This document shows positions 44,723 to 56,702 of a stretch of 64,000 nt of DNA, in pieces. The stretch lies in contig ONZQ02000001.1 of NCBI GenBank assembly GCA_900312665.1, positions 1,820,706 through 1,884,705 on the forward strand, read 5' to 3'. Both the position numbers and the translations under genes were made by a program. Each line of letters starts with the position of its first letter. The first letter of the stretch is position 1. The DNA is from Cephalotrichum gorgonifer. Lineage: Eukaryota; Ascomycota; Sordariomycetes; Microascales; Microascaceae. The notes below the pieces were generated by a model, which was given only the letters and a program-made list of their open reading frames with translations, had not been told where the DNA came from and searched no databases.

Positions 44723-46202
44723 CCAATGGATGCAGAGTGGTCCTGGACCATGTGGGCAATATTAATTGTTCCATTGCAAGTGCGACGGCGAAGTACGAAA
44801 GACGGCGCCGCCCCTCTCCGAACGGAACGTTATGGTGGGAGCTGGTGACGCCCTCCCCGAGCCCACATCCTAATCTGGCGAGAGAGTCAAGGACACCGTG
44901 TATTATTCCAAGAACGAGGCGAGACCTTGTAACATGTGATGGACAGGAAGGCAGGCCGAGACGGGGTGGACGGCGGACTCACACTTGTAAGATTCTTGTG
45001 AACTCCTCGTCGTCGTCGTGGACGTGGTTTAACGCCGCCGAGATCCTCTCCTTTTTCTTATCTTCACGCATCGTATCCCACTCCTCCCCACCAGCGTCGC
45101 ATGAAGAAAACATACTCTCCTCCCACGGTAGCTTTCCCCTATTCCTCTTTCCCTTTCCCCCCTTTCCCTTCTTACCCCTAATAACCATCCTATCACCTCT
45201 CGCGCCCACCGGACCCCGAGACTTGGCTGCATCATCGACACCGGCCCCTCGCCCCTTTTTCGTAGCGCGCAGCGCCACCAAAAAATCTACGCCGTTTATG
45301 ATTGGACGTTAGATTCAACCTCCGGTCCGCCGTCGTTGGTTCCCGAGGGTGTCGCAAATCAGATCGCGCACCCGAGAATCTTAAGTTCCCCATTGTTTGA
45401 CCCTGGACTTACAACGTCGTGTTCCACGGTACTCCGTACGACATTTGCGATCGCGAGAGGGTGACGATCAAGAAGGTTGTTGGCTTATTAAATATCTGCC
45501 GTACGAGTACCCCTGCTTGCATACCTCGCACCTCCTTATTCTTATATGCATGCATATCAACCGGCGTGGAGTACTCGTACTTGTACTTCGACGGAGGGAG
45601 CACTCGTATTAGTTAGTCGATATCAGCCAGCACGATCATCCCTTGCTGGACGGGCAGGTTTTTATTAGCTGGATCGATCGACACACAAGCGGCGACAACC
45701 CGCTGACTGTCTTCGGCAGCGGAGTACCTGCAGAAAGCCGCCTTCGCCGTTTTGTCCATTCACGACATTCCAGCCGAAATTATTTCAAAGTCGCGCCCAC
45801 TTTCCCTCACCATCCACCTTTCCCCTGCCTCCTCCGACCAACCATTGACCTTTCACCCAAACTACGACGACACCGCTTCCAACAAATTTACCTTCTCCCG
45901 GGTCTCGCCTCGAAACCCCTCGACTTCTTTTCCCATTCGGCCTCACGTCGCGACCACCACGATTGTGCTCGACCGCTCTGTATAACCATACTCGACCGAT
46001 TTGCGCTCCGTCGCGCCGTCTCCGTCTTCCCGCGCGATCCCCGTGATCATCATCGATCCTGCGGCTTTATGCAATAGGCAGGCGGATTTTATTCATCGAG
46101 GAGGGAGCTGCGTGTGGTCAGCGAGGGGCTACTGCGAGCGCGAGCCGATGAGATAGTGTTACACCTCTGGGTGTCTCTTTTCCTACCCGCCGAAGAACGA
46201 CG

Positions 46203-46210
46203 TATATATA
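46203..46210 (+). promoter_or_regulatory. Possible TATA box (TATATATA)
   Basis: Located about 195 bases upstream of the ATG at 46405, with pyrimidine-rich sequence on its 5' side. Motif match only. Confidence 0.3.
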
Positions 46211-46404
46211 GTCCTTGTGCGACACACAACGACGCACCTTGCCTGGCCCGCCATCACGGCTAAGCTTTTCGATTCATCCGGCCCATACGAGGTCCCCGCC
46301 ATTTCCCGTCTCGACACGAGCCGGAACGCGAGTCTATTTTGATCTACGGTCGTTAAACCAACCTTAAGTCCCCCCCTCCTCGCGGCGGGCAACCTTACCC
46401 GACA

Positions 46405-49133
46405 ATGACAACTCAGAATGGCGGTGCGGACGGCTACCAGCCTGAGGGTTCTGGCGCCGTCCCCGTCTCCCGCACCATGATGCCACTGCCCCCCCTTCCT
46501 GGGTCGCCCACCTTCACGAACCCAGATATGATTTTACCCGATGAGCGTGCATCGTCGCCTGACCGGTCGGAGTCCCCTCTGTTCATTTGGAAAGGCCCCG
46601 TCACAATCAACGACATGCAGTACCATATGCCGCTACAGAATTCCTTCTCAGCACCTGTCACTCCTACCACTCCCATCATCTACGGAAATGGCACCATGCT
46701 CTCGGATATCGGCGAGGTCACAGAGGTCGAAAGCAACGCCGGCGGGCCTGTAAGCCGGACGCCTCCCGGCCACTTCTACAACAGCACGAACGATGCCGCG
46801 CTACGATCATCGCCTACCATAGGGGCCCATGGTGGCGGTAACGCCACGACGATGATGAAGACGATAATCAAGAGCCGGCCCAAGGCGACCGTACGTGAGC
46901 GGAGAGACTCCACCGGGTCGGACAGCACGGTCACTACTCAAGACCGCGCTGCTCTCTTCGCCGACTTTGACGACTCCGTGAGCGTCGACGACAGCGTCTT
47001 CCAGGGGGATGACGAGGAGAGCGTAGCAGAATCTTTCGCAGATGACGCGTCTGTCCAATCCACCCGCGAACACACCAGAGGTGATGGCAGTGGACTGAAC
47101 GAAGAAAATAGGTTCTCGACGAGCTCGATTGGGCGACGGGCCGAGCTAATCCTCGCCAACGCCAAGAGAAGATTAACAGTGGGTTGCGCCGCATCACCAT
47201 TCTCAGTGGCTTGCTTCTTTTCTAGTGGCGGTTTTTGCTAACCTGGGGTCGGTGCCCGCAGACTATGGAAGGGAATCTATCGAGAGCTCGGAGCTCGCTT
47301 TACATCAATCCTTCCCTCTCCTCTGACGGATCGATCTCGGCTGCGTCCCCGCCCTTCCTCAGTCCCGACGGTGCCTCAAGCGATCCGAATATGATTCCCT
47401 CCAAGTTCGGCCACTCGAGGATGCCGAGCGATAACCTAATACATGCCGATGGCAGCCCCAGCTCCGCAGGCACCTTCCCCCAAAGGCCGGCGAGTGCACT
47501 CGGGGCCGCAGGAGGCTACCGTCAGCCTCATGTTGGTCCAAAGGGTGCCAATGCGCACAAATTCAGTAACCTGAGTCGAACACCACATAGGAGATCACTC
47601 CCAGGTCAGGAGAAGGGCCTTGAGCCGCTGAGCGAAGATGAGGTAAACAACGAGCTTCACTCCCGGCCTGGGAGTGCGCAGCTTGACCACTTCTCCGGGA
47701 CGAACGGTTCGGACCATTCGAATTCCCGCCCAGGTTCCGCCTACCAGGTTCGCGAGATTAAGGAGCAGATGCATGGGTTGAAGGGGAGGATTTCAAGCCT
47801 CCGTGAACAAGCAAAGGCCGATAGCTTAAAACGCCGGAGCCTGCAGAGTCTCCGTATGCCCAGTCCGTTCACAGATGCGCAAGTTGAGGAGTGGCACGCT
47901 TCGCCTTCTAAATCCGAGCCCAACTCTGCCGCAAGCAGAAGTCCCTGGAATGGCGAATACCCAAGCCCGGATGAGGAGGATGGGGCAGTCGGCCACACAC
48001 CTAAGGGTGGGAATATCCCTGACCCCGTTCCAGAGGAGGACGAGTCCGAGCTCAGCGAATACGAATTAGCTTCCGAAGCCCTTCGATCCCGCCCAGTCTC
48101 CGCAGTCGCCAATGAGCCTGTCCAAGACGAGCATCAGGGGCCGGATGACGAGTACCGGGGAACCGACAGGGGCGCGGATTATGACAACGATGCCATCAAC
48201 GACGACGACGACGGGTTCCAGAGCGGCCACGAAAATGTTTCTGACTATGGTAGCGAGAGCGATGACATGTACCATGATGCCTACCAAACCCCCATTTCCC
48301 ATGAAGACCGGGAGGACGCCTTTGACTATGAGCACTTCTTCCTGCACAGCGCCATGGGTACTCTTAGCCAGGAGCAACTCGGGCGAAGAGGCAGCTTCAG
48401 CTCCGAGGACTCGGTTGAAACCACCAAAGGCCCTATCCTTACACCGGAGGAGGAATACGGGACGACCCGACGACATCATAGGCGGAGAGGAAGTGGGGAT
48501 ACGACTTCTACCATGGACACCTTCGCCACTGCTAAAGAAGGGAAGAACTCTCGCATGAGCGATTTAAGCTTTATGACCGCGAACGACGCACCAGCTGAGC
48601 CCGAGGAGGAACCCGAATCGGAGGCCGAGGCTAAACCCCACGCCAGCTTCGAGTCTCAGGGCTACGTGGAGTATGCGGACAACATACGTGCCCGTCGGCG
48701 ACACAATTCTGCGTCTCACCCACCCACCTCGGCCCGCACAACAGCCCTCCACCGGCCCTCCGTCTCCTCCTTTGAGTCTACGGGCACCAATAGGAGCTTC
48801 CCCTTGGTTCCTAATAAAGTGAAGATGAATGGTGGTGTGTTGACTCCACAGGGCTCCCCGGACGAGGAGCTAAAGACAGTGTCCGACGCGCTGATGAGCG
48901 AGACGGCAAGCATCTGCGAGATGGGAGGCGCCGGGGGGGTAGGGGGCACGCCGGCGATCCAGAGCCTCGACAGGGATGATCAGCTTCTCGTGCAGGCGGT
49001 CGTTGCGGGCCTCGGCAGGTGCGTTCTCGGCCTCAGCGAGGCGGACGAGGCGTCTGCTGAGGGGGCGCTGTACAGGCAGCGGCTGCAGGAGGTCAAGAGA
49101 CTCCTCGAGGGGTTGGAGTCGACTGCGGGGTGA
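46405..49133 (+). CDS. Large disordered conserved ascomycete protein, 881 aa
   Basis: Two exons: 46405-47178 and 47262-49133, joined in phase 0 by a GTGGGT...GCAG intron with a GCTAACC branch site. I recognise no catalytic domain. Much of the sequence is Ser/Pro/Asp/Glu-rich and likely disordered, with repeated SRPGSA-type motifs, TPTTP and RR-x-S sites that suggest regulation by proline-directed and basophilic kinases (inference). A predicted coiled coil (YQVREIKEQMHGLKGRISSL and onward) sits near residues 419-454, followed by a conserved-looking LRMPSPFTDAQVEEWHASPS. A helical C-terminus (LLVQAVVAGLGRCVLGLSEA through the final 45 residues) may be the conserved domain. There is no signal peptide or membrane segment. 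Such architecture is typical of cytoskeletal or polarity scaffolds, but no function can be assigned. Confidence 0.8.
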
Positions 49134-50397
49134 GGTGATTTGCCCGTTCTGGCCCTTTTTTTTTCTTTGTTCTGCAACGGGTCTACCCCTTGGGGGGGCT
49201 GACCTCGGTTTGGAATGATGGTATGACAACCCCTTATTATAGAGGCGCTCTTTCCGATTATTGTTTTGACAGCAACTCTTGGTCTTGTTTTCCTTGCATT
49301 ATTTTTCTCTATCTATTTACTTTTTTGTGGGAGGGCTTCTGGGGGCGTCAGGCGAATGTAGACTTGACGAAGGAATCATCAAATGGGTCGGAGTCTCAAA
49401 TGTCTAGCTACATTTAAGGATTTTGGGAGGTCTTTAGATTTGATATCGGGTGTTGTGCGATGGAGCGTGCGGCTTCTAACCGTCCGGCGGTATTTCTTCT
49501 TCTTCTTCCTTTTCTTCTTGTTTAATGTCTTATATTTTGATTCCTCTTCTTCTTCGATACCCCCGTTTTTTTTTTTATTAGCGGGAGCATATCTGGTGGC
49601 GCCCATGGCTTGTTCTTGAGCGAGCCAGGGCTTGTTGGAGAGTCGCCAGATACCCCGCCGGATTTTAGTTGTTGTTGCTGTTGCTTGGGACGGATTAATG
49701 ATTTAGTGTGATGGTAGTTGGAAGCAATTGAATACTCCTGGAGACTCAGGCTCGTTTTATCGTGTGCCTGATATATACTCGTGGTTTCCGTCGTGACTCT
49801 GTTACCGCCAGTGATACCAGCTGAGGCTCTTAGTTACGTGTTGGTCTTCATAGAGGATATGGACGCTTCATTGTTGCCCAGTGTATTAGCGCCTGATATC
49901 CTTATTCTAGGATCTGATACTTCTGCTCTCAAATATGCCACCCAGATCTTACATATGTGTGTGTGTGTGTGTTTTATATCCCCTTCTCACTCTCCGATGA
50001 GGTGTGTACGCTGCCTGCCATCCCTGGGACACGACGTTCATATGTTGGCAGGACTTAGGAAACGGATGGATGATTGAGCACGTGGAAAGGGCGTCGACTT
50101 TTAAATACATTCTTGGCATGTATTTCATGTCACTGAAGCACCCATTTCTTCACTTACACACTCTCTCGTATCGGATGGGATGGCAGGCATGATTGTGTCA
50201 CGTGATGCCAACAGCGTCCAGGTGGTAGGTGGCTGTGAGCTTAATAGTGAGGGGATGGGCTAATGGGGAAGTGGAACCCCACCATTAAGACTAGGACAGC
50301 TCCTAGACTGTCGTCAGCGTCCACGCCCATCAACGACGCCTCATTCACCAACCTCCCCCCCGGCCAGCCCGAATTCACCACCCCGAGGCAGTTCAAG
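49134..50397. other. Intergenic region between the 46405 gene and ARPC2
   Basis: About 1.3 kb with T-rich 3' UTR-like tracts (49490-49580), a (TG)8 microsatellite at 49956-49971 and the ARPC2 promoter/leader. An open frame begins at 50263 upstream of and in frame with the ARPC2 ATG, but the family N-terminus starts at 50398. Confidence 0.6.
49956..49971. repeat. (TG)8 dinucleotide microsatellite
   Basis: Eight TG units in noncoding DNA, about 430 bases upstream of the ARPC2 start. Confidence 0.85.
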
Positions 50398-51794
50398 ATG
50401 TTGCTCCTCGACTACCAAAACGTCCTTATCCAAAACATTCTCACTGAGAGATTCTCTGGGTGTGCTCCCTTCCTCGCTTCCTTCTCCGCCCCATTCCATG
50501 CTTTGCCCGGCCCCCCCTTCGCCGGGTTTAGTGCTGAATGGACAAGCCGCGAGGCTAGCTAACCGTTGCGGATACAATGAAACAGCGCCCCTCCCGTGAC
50601 GATCGACCAGACTGTCTCCGACTTTGACGGCGTGCTCTTCCACATATCGACCCCCGAGACGAAGAGCCAGATAGTGCTCTCGATCCAGATAAGATGCTTC
50701 AAGGACCTGGTTAAATACGGCGCCGAGCAGGTGCTGCAGAGGGAGTACGGGGACTATGTCATTGCGCCCGAGCCCGGTTTTGACTTCTCCGTCCTGATCG
50801 ATCTAGAGAAACTCCCCGCCGACAAAGGCAAGCAAGCGCCTTCCCCCTCGCCCCTCACCCACCGCCCTCCGACCGCTCGAGAGCTCTCGCGGGGGGAGCC
50901 CCCGGCTGGCCCTCCATAGCCAACCAACCTACTAACTCCGTGTGACCATAAAGATGCCCGCGATGCACTCGTCATGAAGATGGCCCTCCTCAAGCGTAAC
51001 GCGATGGCCGCCCCCTTCGAGCTGGCGTACCAGCAGCACTACCAGTTCAGGGACGAGGCCTCGAAGTACACCTCGGAGGACGCGCCGCAGGGCGTCCTCG
51101 AGGGCGGGGAGGTCATGGCGATCCACTACCGCGAGGAGGAGGCGATATACGTCAAGGCGAGCCACGACCGCGTGACCGTCATCTTCAGCACCGTCTTCCG
51201 CGAGGAGACCGACCGCGTGTTCGGCAAGGTGTTCATACAGGAGTTCGTCGATGCGAGGAGGAGGGCCATCCAGAACGCGCCGCAGGTGCTGTTCAAGAAC
51301 GAGCCGCCCCTCGAGCTGCAGAACGTCCCCGGCGTGGCTGCGTCCGGCGCGGGGGAGATTGGCTATGTCACGTTTGGTAAGGCTCTAACGACGGCTGGCT
51401 CGGACCGCCTTAACTTGATCCTCGTTCCCCCTCCCTTTTTTTTCGCACTAAATGGCTAACGAACTCGTTTTTTTTCTTCTTCAAAGTGCTATTCCCTCGT
51501 CACCTCACGCCCCAGCGTATGCCGGATGTCATCTCGCATATCCAGACGTTCCGGGACTACTTCCACTACCACATCAAGGCCTCAAAGGCATACATTCACT
51601 CGAGGATGCGGAAGCGCACGGCCGATTTCCTCCAAGGTATGGTTGCGCCAGGCTGCTACCTGTGAGACGTAGAGAAGATGTGTGGCATACTGACTTGGCG
51701 CGTTTCTTTAGTTCTACGAAGGGCTCGGCCGGATAACGAGGAGAAGGAGAGGAAGACGGCGAGTGGGAGGACCTTCAAGGTGCAGGGGAGCTAA
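50398..51794 (+). CDS. ARPC2: Arp2/3 complex subunit 2 (p34-Arc / ARPC2), 319 aa
   Basis: Five exons: 50398-50459, 50586-50827, 50954-51376, 51487-51636 and 51712-51794; phases match throughout. ARPC2 is a structural core subunit of the Arp2/3 complex, which nucleates branched actin filaments at endocytic patches, and it contacts the mother filament. The protein starts MLLLDYQNVLIQNILTERFS, the family's characteristic N-terminus, so the ATG at 50398 is chosen over the upstream in-frame ATG at 50263. Other family elements are VSDFDGVLFHI, HYREEEAIYVKASHDRVTVI, VFREETDRVFGKVF, QEFVDARR, LFPRHLTP and the helical TFRDYFHYHIKASKAYIHSR. Length fits the family (about 300-320). Intron 2 has a GC donor (AAG|GCAAGC) rather than GT; the protein is uninterrupted only if this site is used. 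Confidence 0.95.
50828..50953 (+). other. GC-AG intron (ARPC2 intron 2)
   Basis: Donor G|GCAAGC and acceptor ATAAAG. Splicing gives LPADK-DARDALVMKMALLKRN in continuous family-consistent frame. No GT donor nearby gives the same result. GC donors are about 1% of fungal introns (general knowledge). Confidence 0.85.
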
Positions 51795-54700
51795 ACGTTC
51801 TGCGGGTTTGCTCGAAGGCAGGAAAGGAGTATCGTATTCCAGCTGATCGCCACTCCGCCGCTCATCACCCCTTGTTGATGGCTGAGTGGCGGAGTACATA
51901 GATGAATGATGAAGAATTTGTTACGGAGGATTCCTTGCCGTCTCTTTTCCTCGAGCTCTGCCATGGTAAAGGGTAGGGAGACATCGCCTGGTCGCGGCTC
52001 GTTCTTGCTCATATACAACTACGCGTTATGCGGGTTCTGGCATTAGGAGTACCAGGTTCTCTACACCCATCGTCGGCGGGAAGACCGGCTCATGGGAACC
52101 GACGGCGTAAGCGAGAAATGAGAAGCTAGGGCCGCCTAGGTCCAGCCGGGGGACAGGCTACCGTGGGAGGCCGGATGTGGTTGGTATGCCCGGAACTGGC
52201 CACCGCCGCCTATCTACAAAGAAGGCGGAGGCCCGGGCACAGGGGACCGGCTTTAAGCACGCGGGGAGTAAACCCCATAACCAGGGTATGGTTAGCGGGC
52301 CTTGCCTTGACCCACGGCTCGCGATGGAACGTGTATCCTGGGGAAACTCCCAGCACGGGCTGCTGGGTGGGTTGGGGAATGGGAGTAAAGAGTCTATGGC
52401 TGCATGATGCCGGGGTGTCCAAGGCCCACGGTTCGTCTCGTAGGATCGACAATGCCCAGAGGGAATATCTTTCAAGAGAATAGTGTCACCAGGTTGGCTC
52501 TGTGTGTGGTTTTGGGGGGGTTGACCTGGGGGAAGAGAAGGAAGCTGGTCGTATGCAAGACATAATACGCATTCTCCGGCTCGGAGCCAGGGGCGTTTGG
52601 TTGAAACGCCAAATTTGTTTATATCGCCTATGCTATTAGGGAGGAATTGGGAGCGCAGATCACGGAGGAGCCGCGCTCAGGCAATAGAGGTCCTCTGGCG
52701 CATCGTGGCCCAATATCATTACCATTACCGGGACAGATAGAAGTGGGAAGGAGGAAAGCTTCTCGTCGTCCATGTCTCGATTCAAGGAACTAGGTTAGAC
52801 GATACTCTCGAGACTCGACCGGAACTGACAGCTGTCAGAGGGAGACAGGACTCAAGCTGTGGTGGGCTCGGACTCGATGATTGGGGTCAGGGGGGTGCCG
52901 GCAAAGACAACTCTCGGTATGATCTACCGTGCAGTAGGGCCAAGGGGGAACGGCTGATCCGAGTCCACGTGCATGTCCTTGTAGCAGAGGCCGATCAACA
53001 ACCAATGTCGTTTTTTCAAGGTAGAAACAATGTAATTAGAAACAAGACAAGAATAAGAGTAGGCTACGGTGAGAGGGCGCGCTTGGCTCGGCTCATGCTC
53101 GGAACTGACGACGCCGGCCCTACTACGTGAGACAAGTATGAGTAGGGCGTATATACTCTTCTCACCTTTCCCCCCCCGGCCGATGTGGAGACGGAAAAAG
53201 CAAAGTCGATGGTGCGGGTATAAGAGCGGGAGACGGAGACGCGACGCGATGCAATGTGATGAGCGCGAGTTCGAGGCTTCCGGCCGGTCGTAAATGGCAC
53301 ATTTAAATCAAGGTCGCGATGCGCTAAACCCCACATCCCCACTATTATATTATACGGTCGGCGCTGGGGGAGGATAAGAGGGCGGAAGATACAAGTGCCC
53401 GAAGGACGAATACTAATAGCAAGGAGTGATGCCAGAGCCACTAGGGGTTTGCATGGATGGTTCCAAGGCGGATTCGTTCAGCAAACTGAGGGCGAAAATG
53501 GAGACGTAGGCTATGGGGGAAGGGAAGCAGCGCCATGAACCATCGCCTAAGCCATCGCCGTTATCCATGGTCCGGGCCCGGATGGCGCCAGTGTGAGACC
53601 TTGGTCCGGTCTTGGGTGGGTGGTACGATGGGGCGGAGGAGAGGTGGTTGGTCCACTAGTCGGATCACCAAGCCTACCCAGGTTCCTCAATCCGCCGAAA
53701 TCCTCTTAGGGAAGAGGGGCGACGCGAGGTTTGTGCTCGTGATGCGGAGTAACGTCGGTCGATATGCCCTGTGATACTGGATGCGATGTGCAGAAGGGCA
53801 TTCCTGAGTGACATGACTGCATGCAAAGAAAGGTTATGTAGGTAATAGCTGTCGTCTGACCATAAAATTTCTTTTCCTTTCCCCTTCCTTTTTGTCGTTT
53901 GGCTTGGCTGACTGACTGAGTGCATGGTAGGTATTAAACACCTCACCGTCTTTCCGTTTCGATTCCGAAAGGGGGCCGAACGAGCCCCTGGAGCCCACAT
54001 TGGACAGGGTCGACCAGCCTCCACATGCATGGAACATGCCCGTAAATGGAGACAGATGGCGTGGCATTCGCGGTTAGGAGCCCCGGGTTTGTCCCTCTGC
54101 CCCGACTACAAAGCACGGAGTGAGAGGACCATTAGAACAGGAGGATTTCATTGTCAAGCTAGTAGGGCAAGAAAATAGAATCGAAAATCTTCATGATTGT
54201 ATTGAATGCGAAGGTGAGGTGAGATGGACAGAGCGAGGAACAGGAAACTAAACGGGCAGGACGGATTTACAAACCAACATCGAACTACTTTTGGAGCTGC
54301 AAGGGCAAAAGTGGAGAATTCCATGTGGCCCTCACTGGTCCTCGACGTGGATTGGCCGGAGCCCCTGACTAGGTGGTGACTTGGTACTGCAATGTGAAAA
54401 CGTGTGGTGGGTATTTCCGTATTGCAGGCAGTGTGGCGGGGACCTTGGACAGGTACGAACCCCTTCCGCACCACACTCATTTCCATCATACCAGAGAAGA
54501 GGAGGACTTGGGGAAAATACGGCTTCGTCTTCCTGCCTCTGCTTCCTTGGAATCTCCCTCCCTTTCCGTTGAGACTCTCCTCCTTCCAATATTTTCATCC
54601 ACCTACGTCGCTCTTTTTTCGACACCCCATTCGATTCCCAACTTTGGGAGGGCCCGGTTTGTCTGTGCTGTGCGCTGTGTTGCCTCGGATCACTCCTTTT

Positions 54701-56702
54701 CCCGACGCTCACTTGTGTCACGCTGTCGCTCTTTTACCAGACAACCCATTCCTTGTTCGAACCCGCTCTCTTTTTTTTGGTGAGTGAGATCTCCCGCCTT
54801 TGCTTTTTTGCCCTTTAATCGTACCTTGCCTGTCCGACATGGCCGAGCCTCGCATGAAGGAGGACGTCGAGGATTTACGAGTCGGCCATCTAACCCGCTG
54901 GCTCCGCTAATCTGGGAACAGATTCAATCAGACTCGACCTGTCCGTTCTTTTGACACACACACACTCTCTCTCTTCATCTACCCGACGCTCGTACCGAAA
55001 GACGAAGCCAAGCCGCTCCGATCATATCGACCGTCATACCGTTCCAGACAAAAAGCAAAATCAAGCTTTGACGGCCGCGACACTCGTTACTACCGACCCC
55101 ATCTCGTCAATCCTAGAACGATTGATCTCGAAAGCATAGACTGCACTACCTTCTCTAAGGCAGGACCTTGGACGATCCCGATCCCGATCCCGACCCCGAC
55201 CCTGATTTCGGTCAAGAGCAATATCCCGGAGTCGAATTCCACTACTTGTGCTACGGGTACAAAGCGAAGTGGCAGGAACGATTTGTGGATACCCACCCAC
55301 CATCGGTCATTAACATTCGACACCAAGCACAGCCCGTGTCATCCCCATCAGGCAGTGAAGGCCGACCACTTGCGACGCTGTGACCCCATTGGCTGTCACA
55401 CCATAATTCCTACACGTAGTGGGCTTACTTTGTTCGTATCCCACTGTCCGACCTTGGGCCGCATACGGTATACCCCATTTTAGATCCCGTGCCAAGCAGG
55501 TGCCACGAAAGCCGGCTGCCAGCGAAGATTCGACACGATCTAGCCCCTGTAGTGTCGGGAAGAGGCATACCATCCGAATTCTCCCCTCCTACACAGCGGC
55601 AACGTGCAATCGTCTAATTGAGCCAGAGGTCAGTGGAGCATATTGTGTTTTTTTGTCATTGTCTGAGACAGAGAGTCTGGTCGGCCGTCCTACCACCTCC
55701 CCTTCCGCTCCCCAGTGTTGCATTTCTTTCGGACTAGCATGTCTTGCTCGGTCCTTGAGCCGTCATTACAGCTCTCTGCCTCTCTCATTCTTTGTGTCTC
55801 TCCAACCCGGCAACGCTCTTATTTTCGATCGTCGGGGAGGCCTGAGCCACATTGAATTTTTTTTTCTTCTAGGCGACTTGGCAAACCAGGTTCGCCTCTC
55901 CGTTTGACGTTTCGTGAGGGGCAAGATCCGAGACAGTCCGCGGGGCGCCAACAGGAGCTACTCGTAGGCCCAAGCCACGGCGTCCCATTTTACCTGCCAT
56001 CCATTCGGCGCCACTGATGGTACCAAGGTACTAACCGAAACCTTGCTTCCCCCAGACCCTTGCGACCAGCAATTTTCCCGCGTGCCACTTGCGCCGTCGA
56101 AACTCAATTCTAATCTCCAAACGACTTCCCTCGCAAACAATCGCCTCTACTCCGACTTCTGTCAAACAAACGCGACGACAGCCTTTGCCCCGCTCATTAC
56201 TATCGCCACTTTCTTTCGCCATTCTAGCCAACGCATTCCCGAACGAACGGCCTCCTCTCATTTCGCATTCTCGACGACAACCCTTCTTTCAACGACAACG
56301 ACAACTTTCCTTTCAACGACATCGAGGTCGCCGATTCCGTCGTCTCACCATTCCTCCCCTTCTCTTCGGTCTCGCCTCAATCGTTCATTACCGACGCCGC
56401 GCGTTCTTTTTCTTCTCGCCTTGGTCGTGCTTCCGACGAATTCTCTCGCCAGCTCCACCTCCAAAAGCGTGTCTCTCCCGGCCACTTCGGAAACAGCACA
56501 GTGGTCTTCATCACCCGACTACTCTCACTCAGTCCATGGTCCCCGTTCGCCATTCGTAAGCGCGCCAATTCCACAAATGCGATACGATTGCCTCATCGCA
56601 GGATCGTACCTCCAACCCTACCTCCGGTGAGGAAGTGGAATCTTGATCGTAGTCTCGGTAGACCCGCCAAGTCAAATCACAGCTCCGAAACGAACAACAA
56701 CC
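51795..56702. other. Gene-poor region and long leader of RAX2 (4.9 kb)
   Basis: No gene supported from 51795 to about 54400; open frames of 75-125 codons have no domain or splice logic. From about 54430 to 56700 the sequence is increasingly pyrimidine-rich and contains many short ATG-initiated frames, looking like promoter plus a long 5' leader of RAX2. A (GATCCC)-type hexamer repeat is at 55174-55203. The 195-codon frame ending at 56630 begins with TTG rather than ATG and is not accepted. Confidence 0.55.
55174..55203. repeat. Hexamer repeat GATCCC/GACCCC, five units
   Basis: Five contiguous 6-base units (three GATCCC, then GACCCC, then GACCCT). Overlapping frames read DPDPDP or RDRDRD, which is an artefact of the repeat. 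Confidence 0.85.

Larger units (their letters stand above)
41841..46404. other. Gene-poor region (4.6 kb), possible gene relic near 42.4-43.1 kb
   Basis: No complete gene is supported. Around 42530-42670 one plus-strand frame, flanked by AG and GT splice-like sites, has protein-like composition (for example WGFVAYDECRHHLGALERP), and another occurs around 43000-43090, but I could not link them into a continuous model. The stretch 43100-44750 is AT-richer and includes a TAA-type microsatellite. The last kilobase (about 45100-46400) is CT-rich and probably promoter and leader of the 46405 gene, with a TATATATA at 46203-46210. Confidence 0.5.

Noticed and set aside
50263..50397. Upstream in-frame ATG that would extend ARPC2 by 45 residues
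   Set aside because: The ARPC2 family starts with MLLLDYQNV; the upstream residues are Pro/Thr-rich and not conserved, so this is leader sequence.
54735..54760. tRNA-like T-loop sequence (GTTCGAACC)
   Set aside because: Flanking bases do not form a T stem and there is no matching acceptor or anticodon arm.
56043..56630. 195-codon Ser/Thr-rich frame upstream of RAX2
   Set aside because: Begins with TTG, not ATG, has low-complexity composition and lies in the presumed RAX2 leader.
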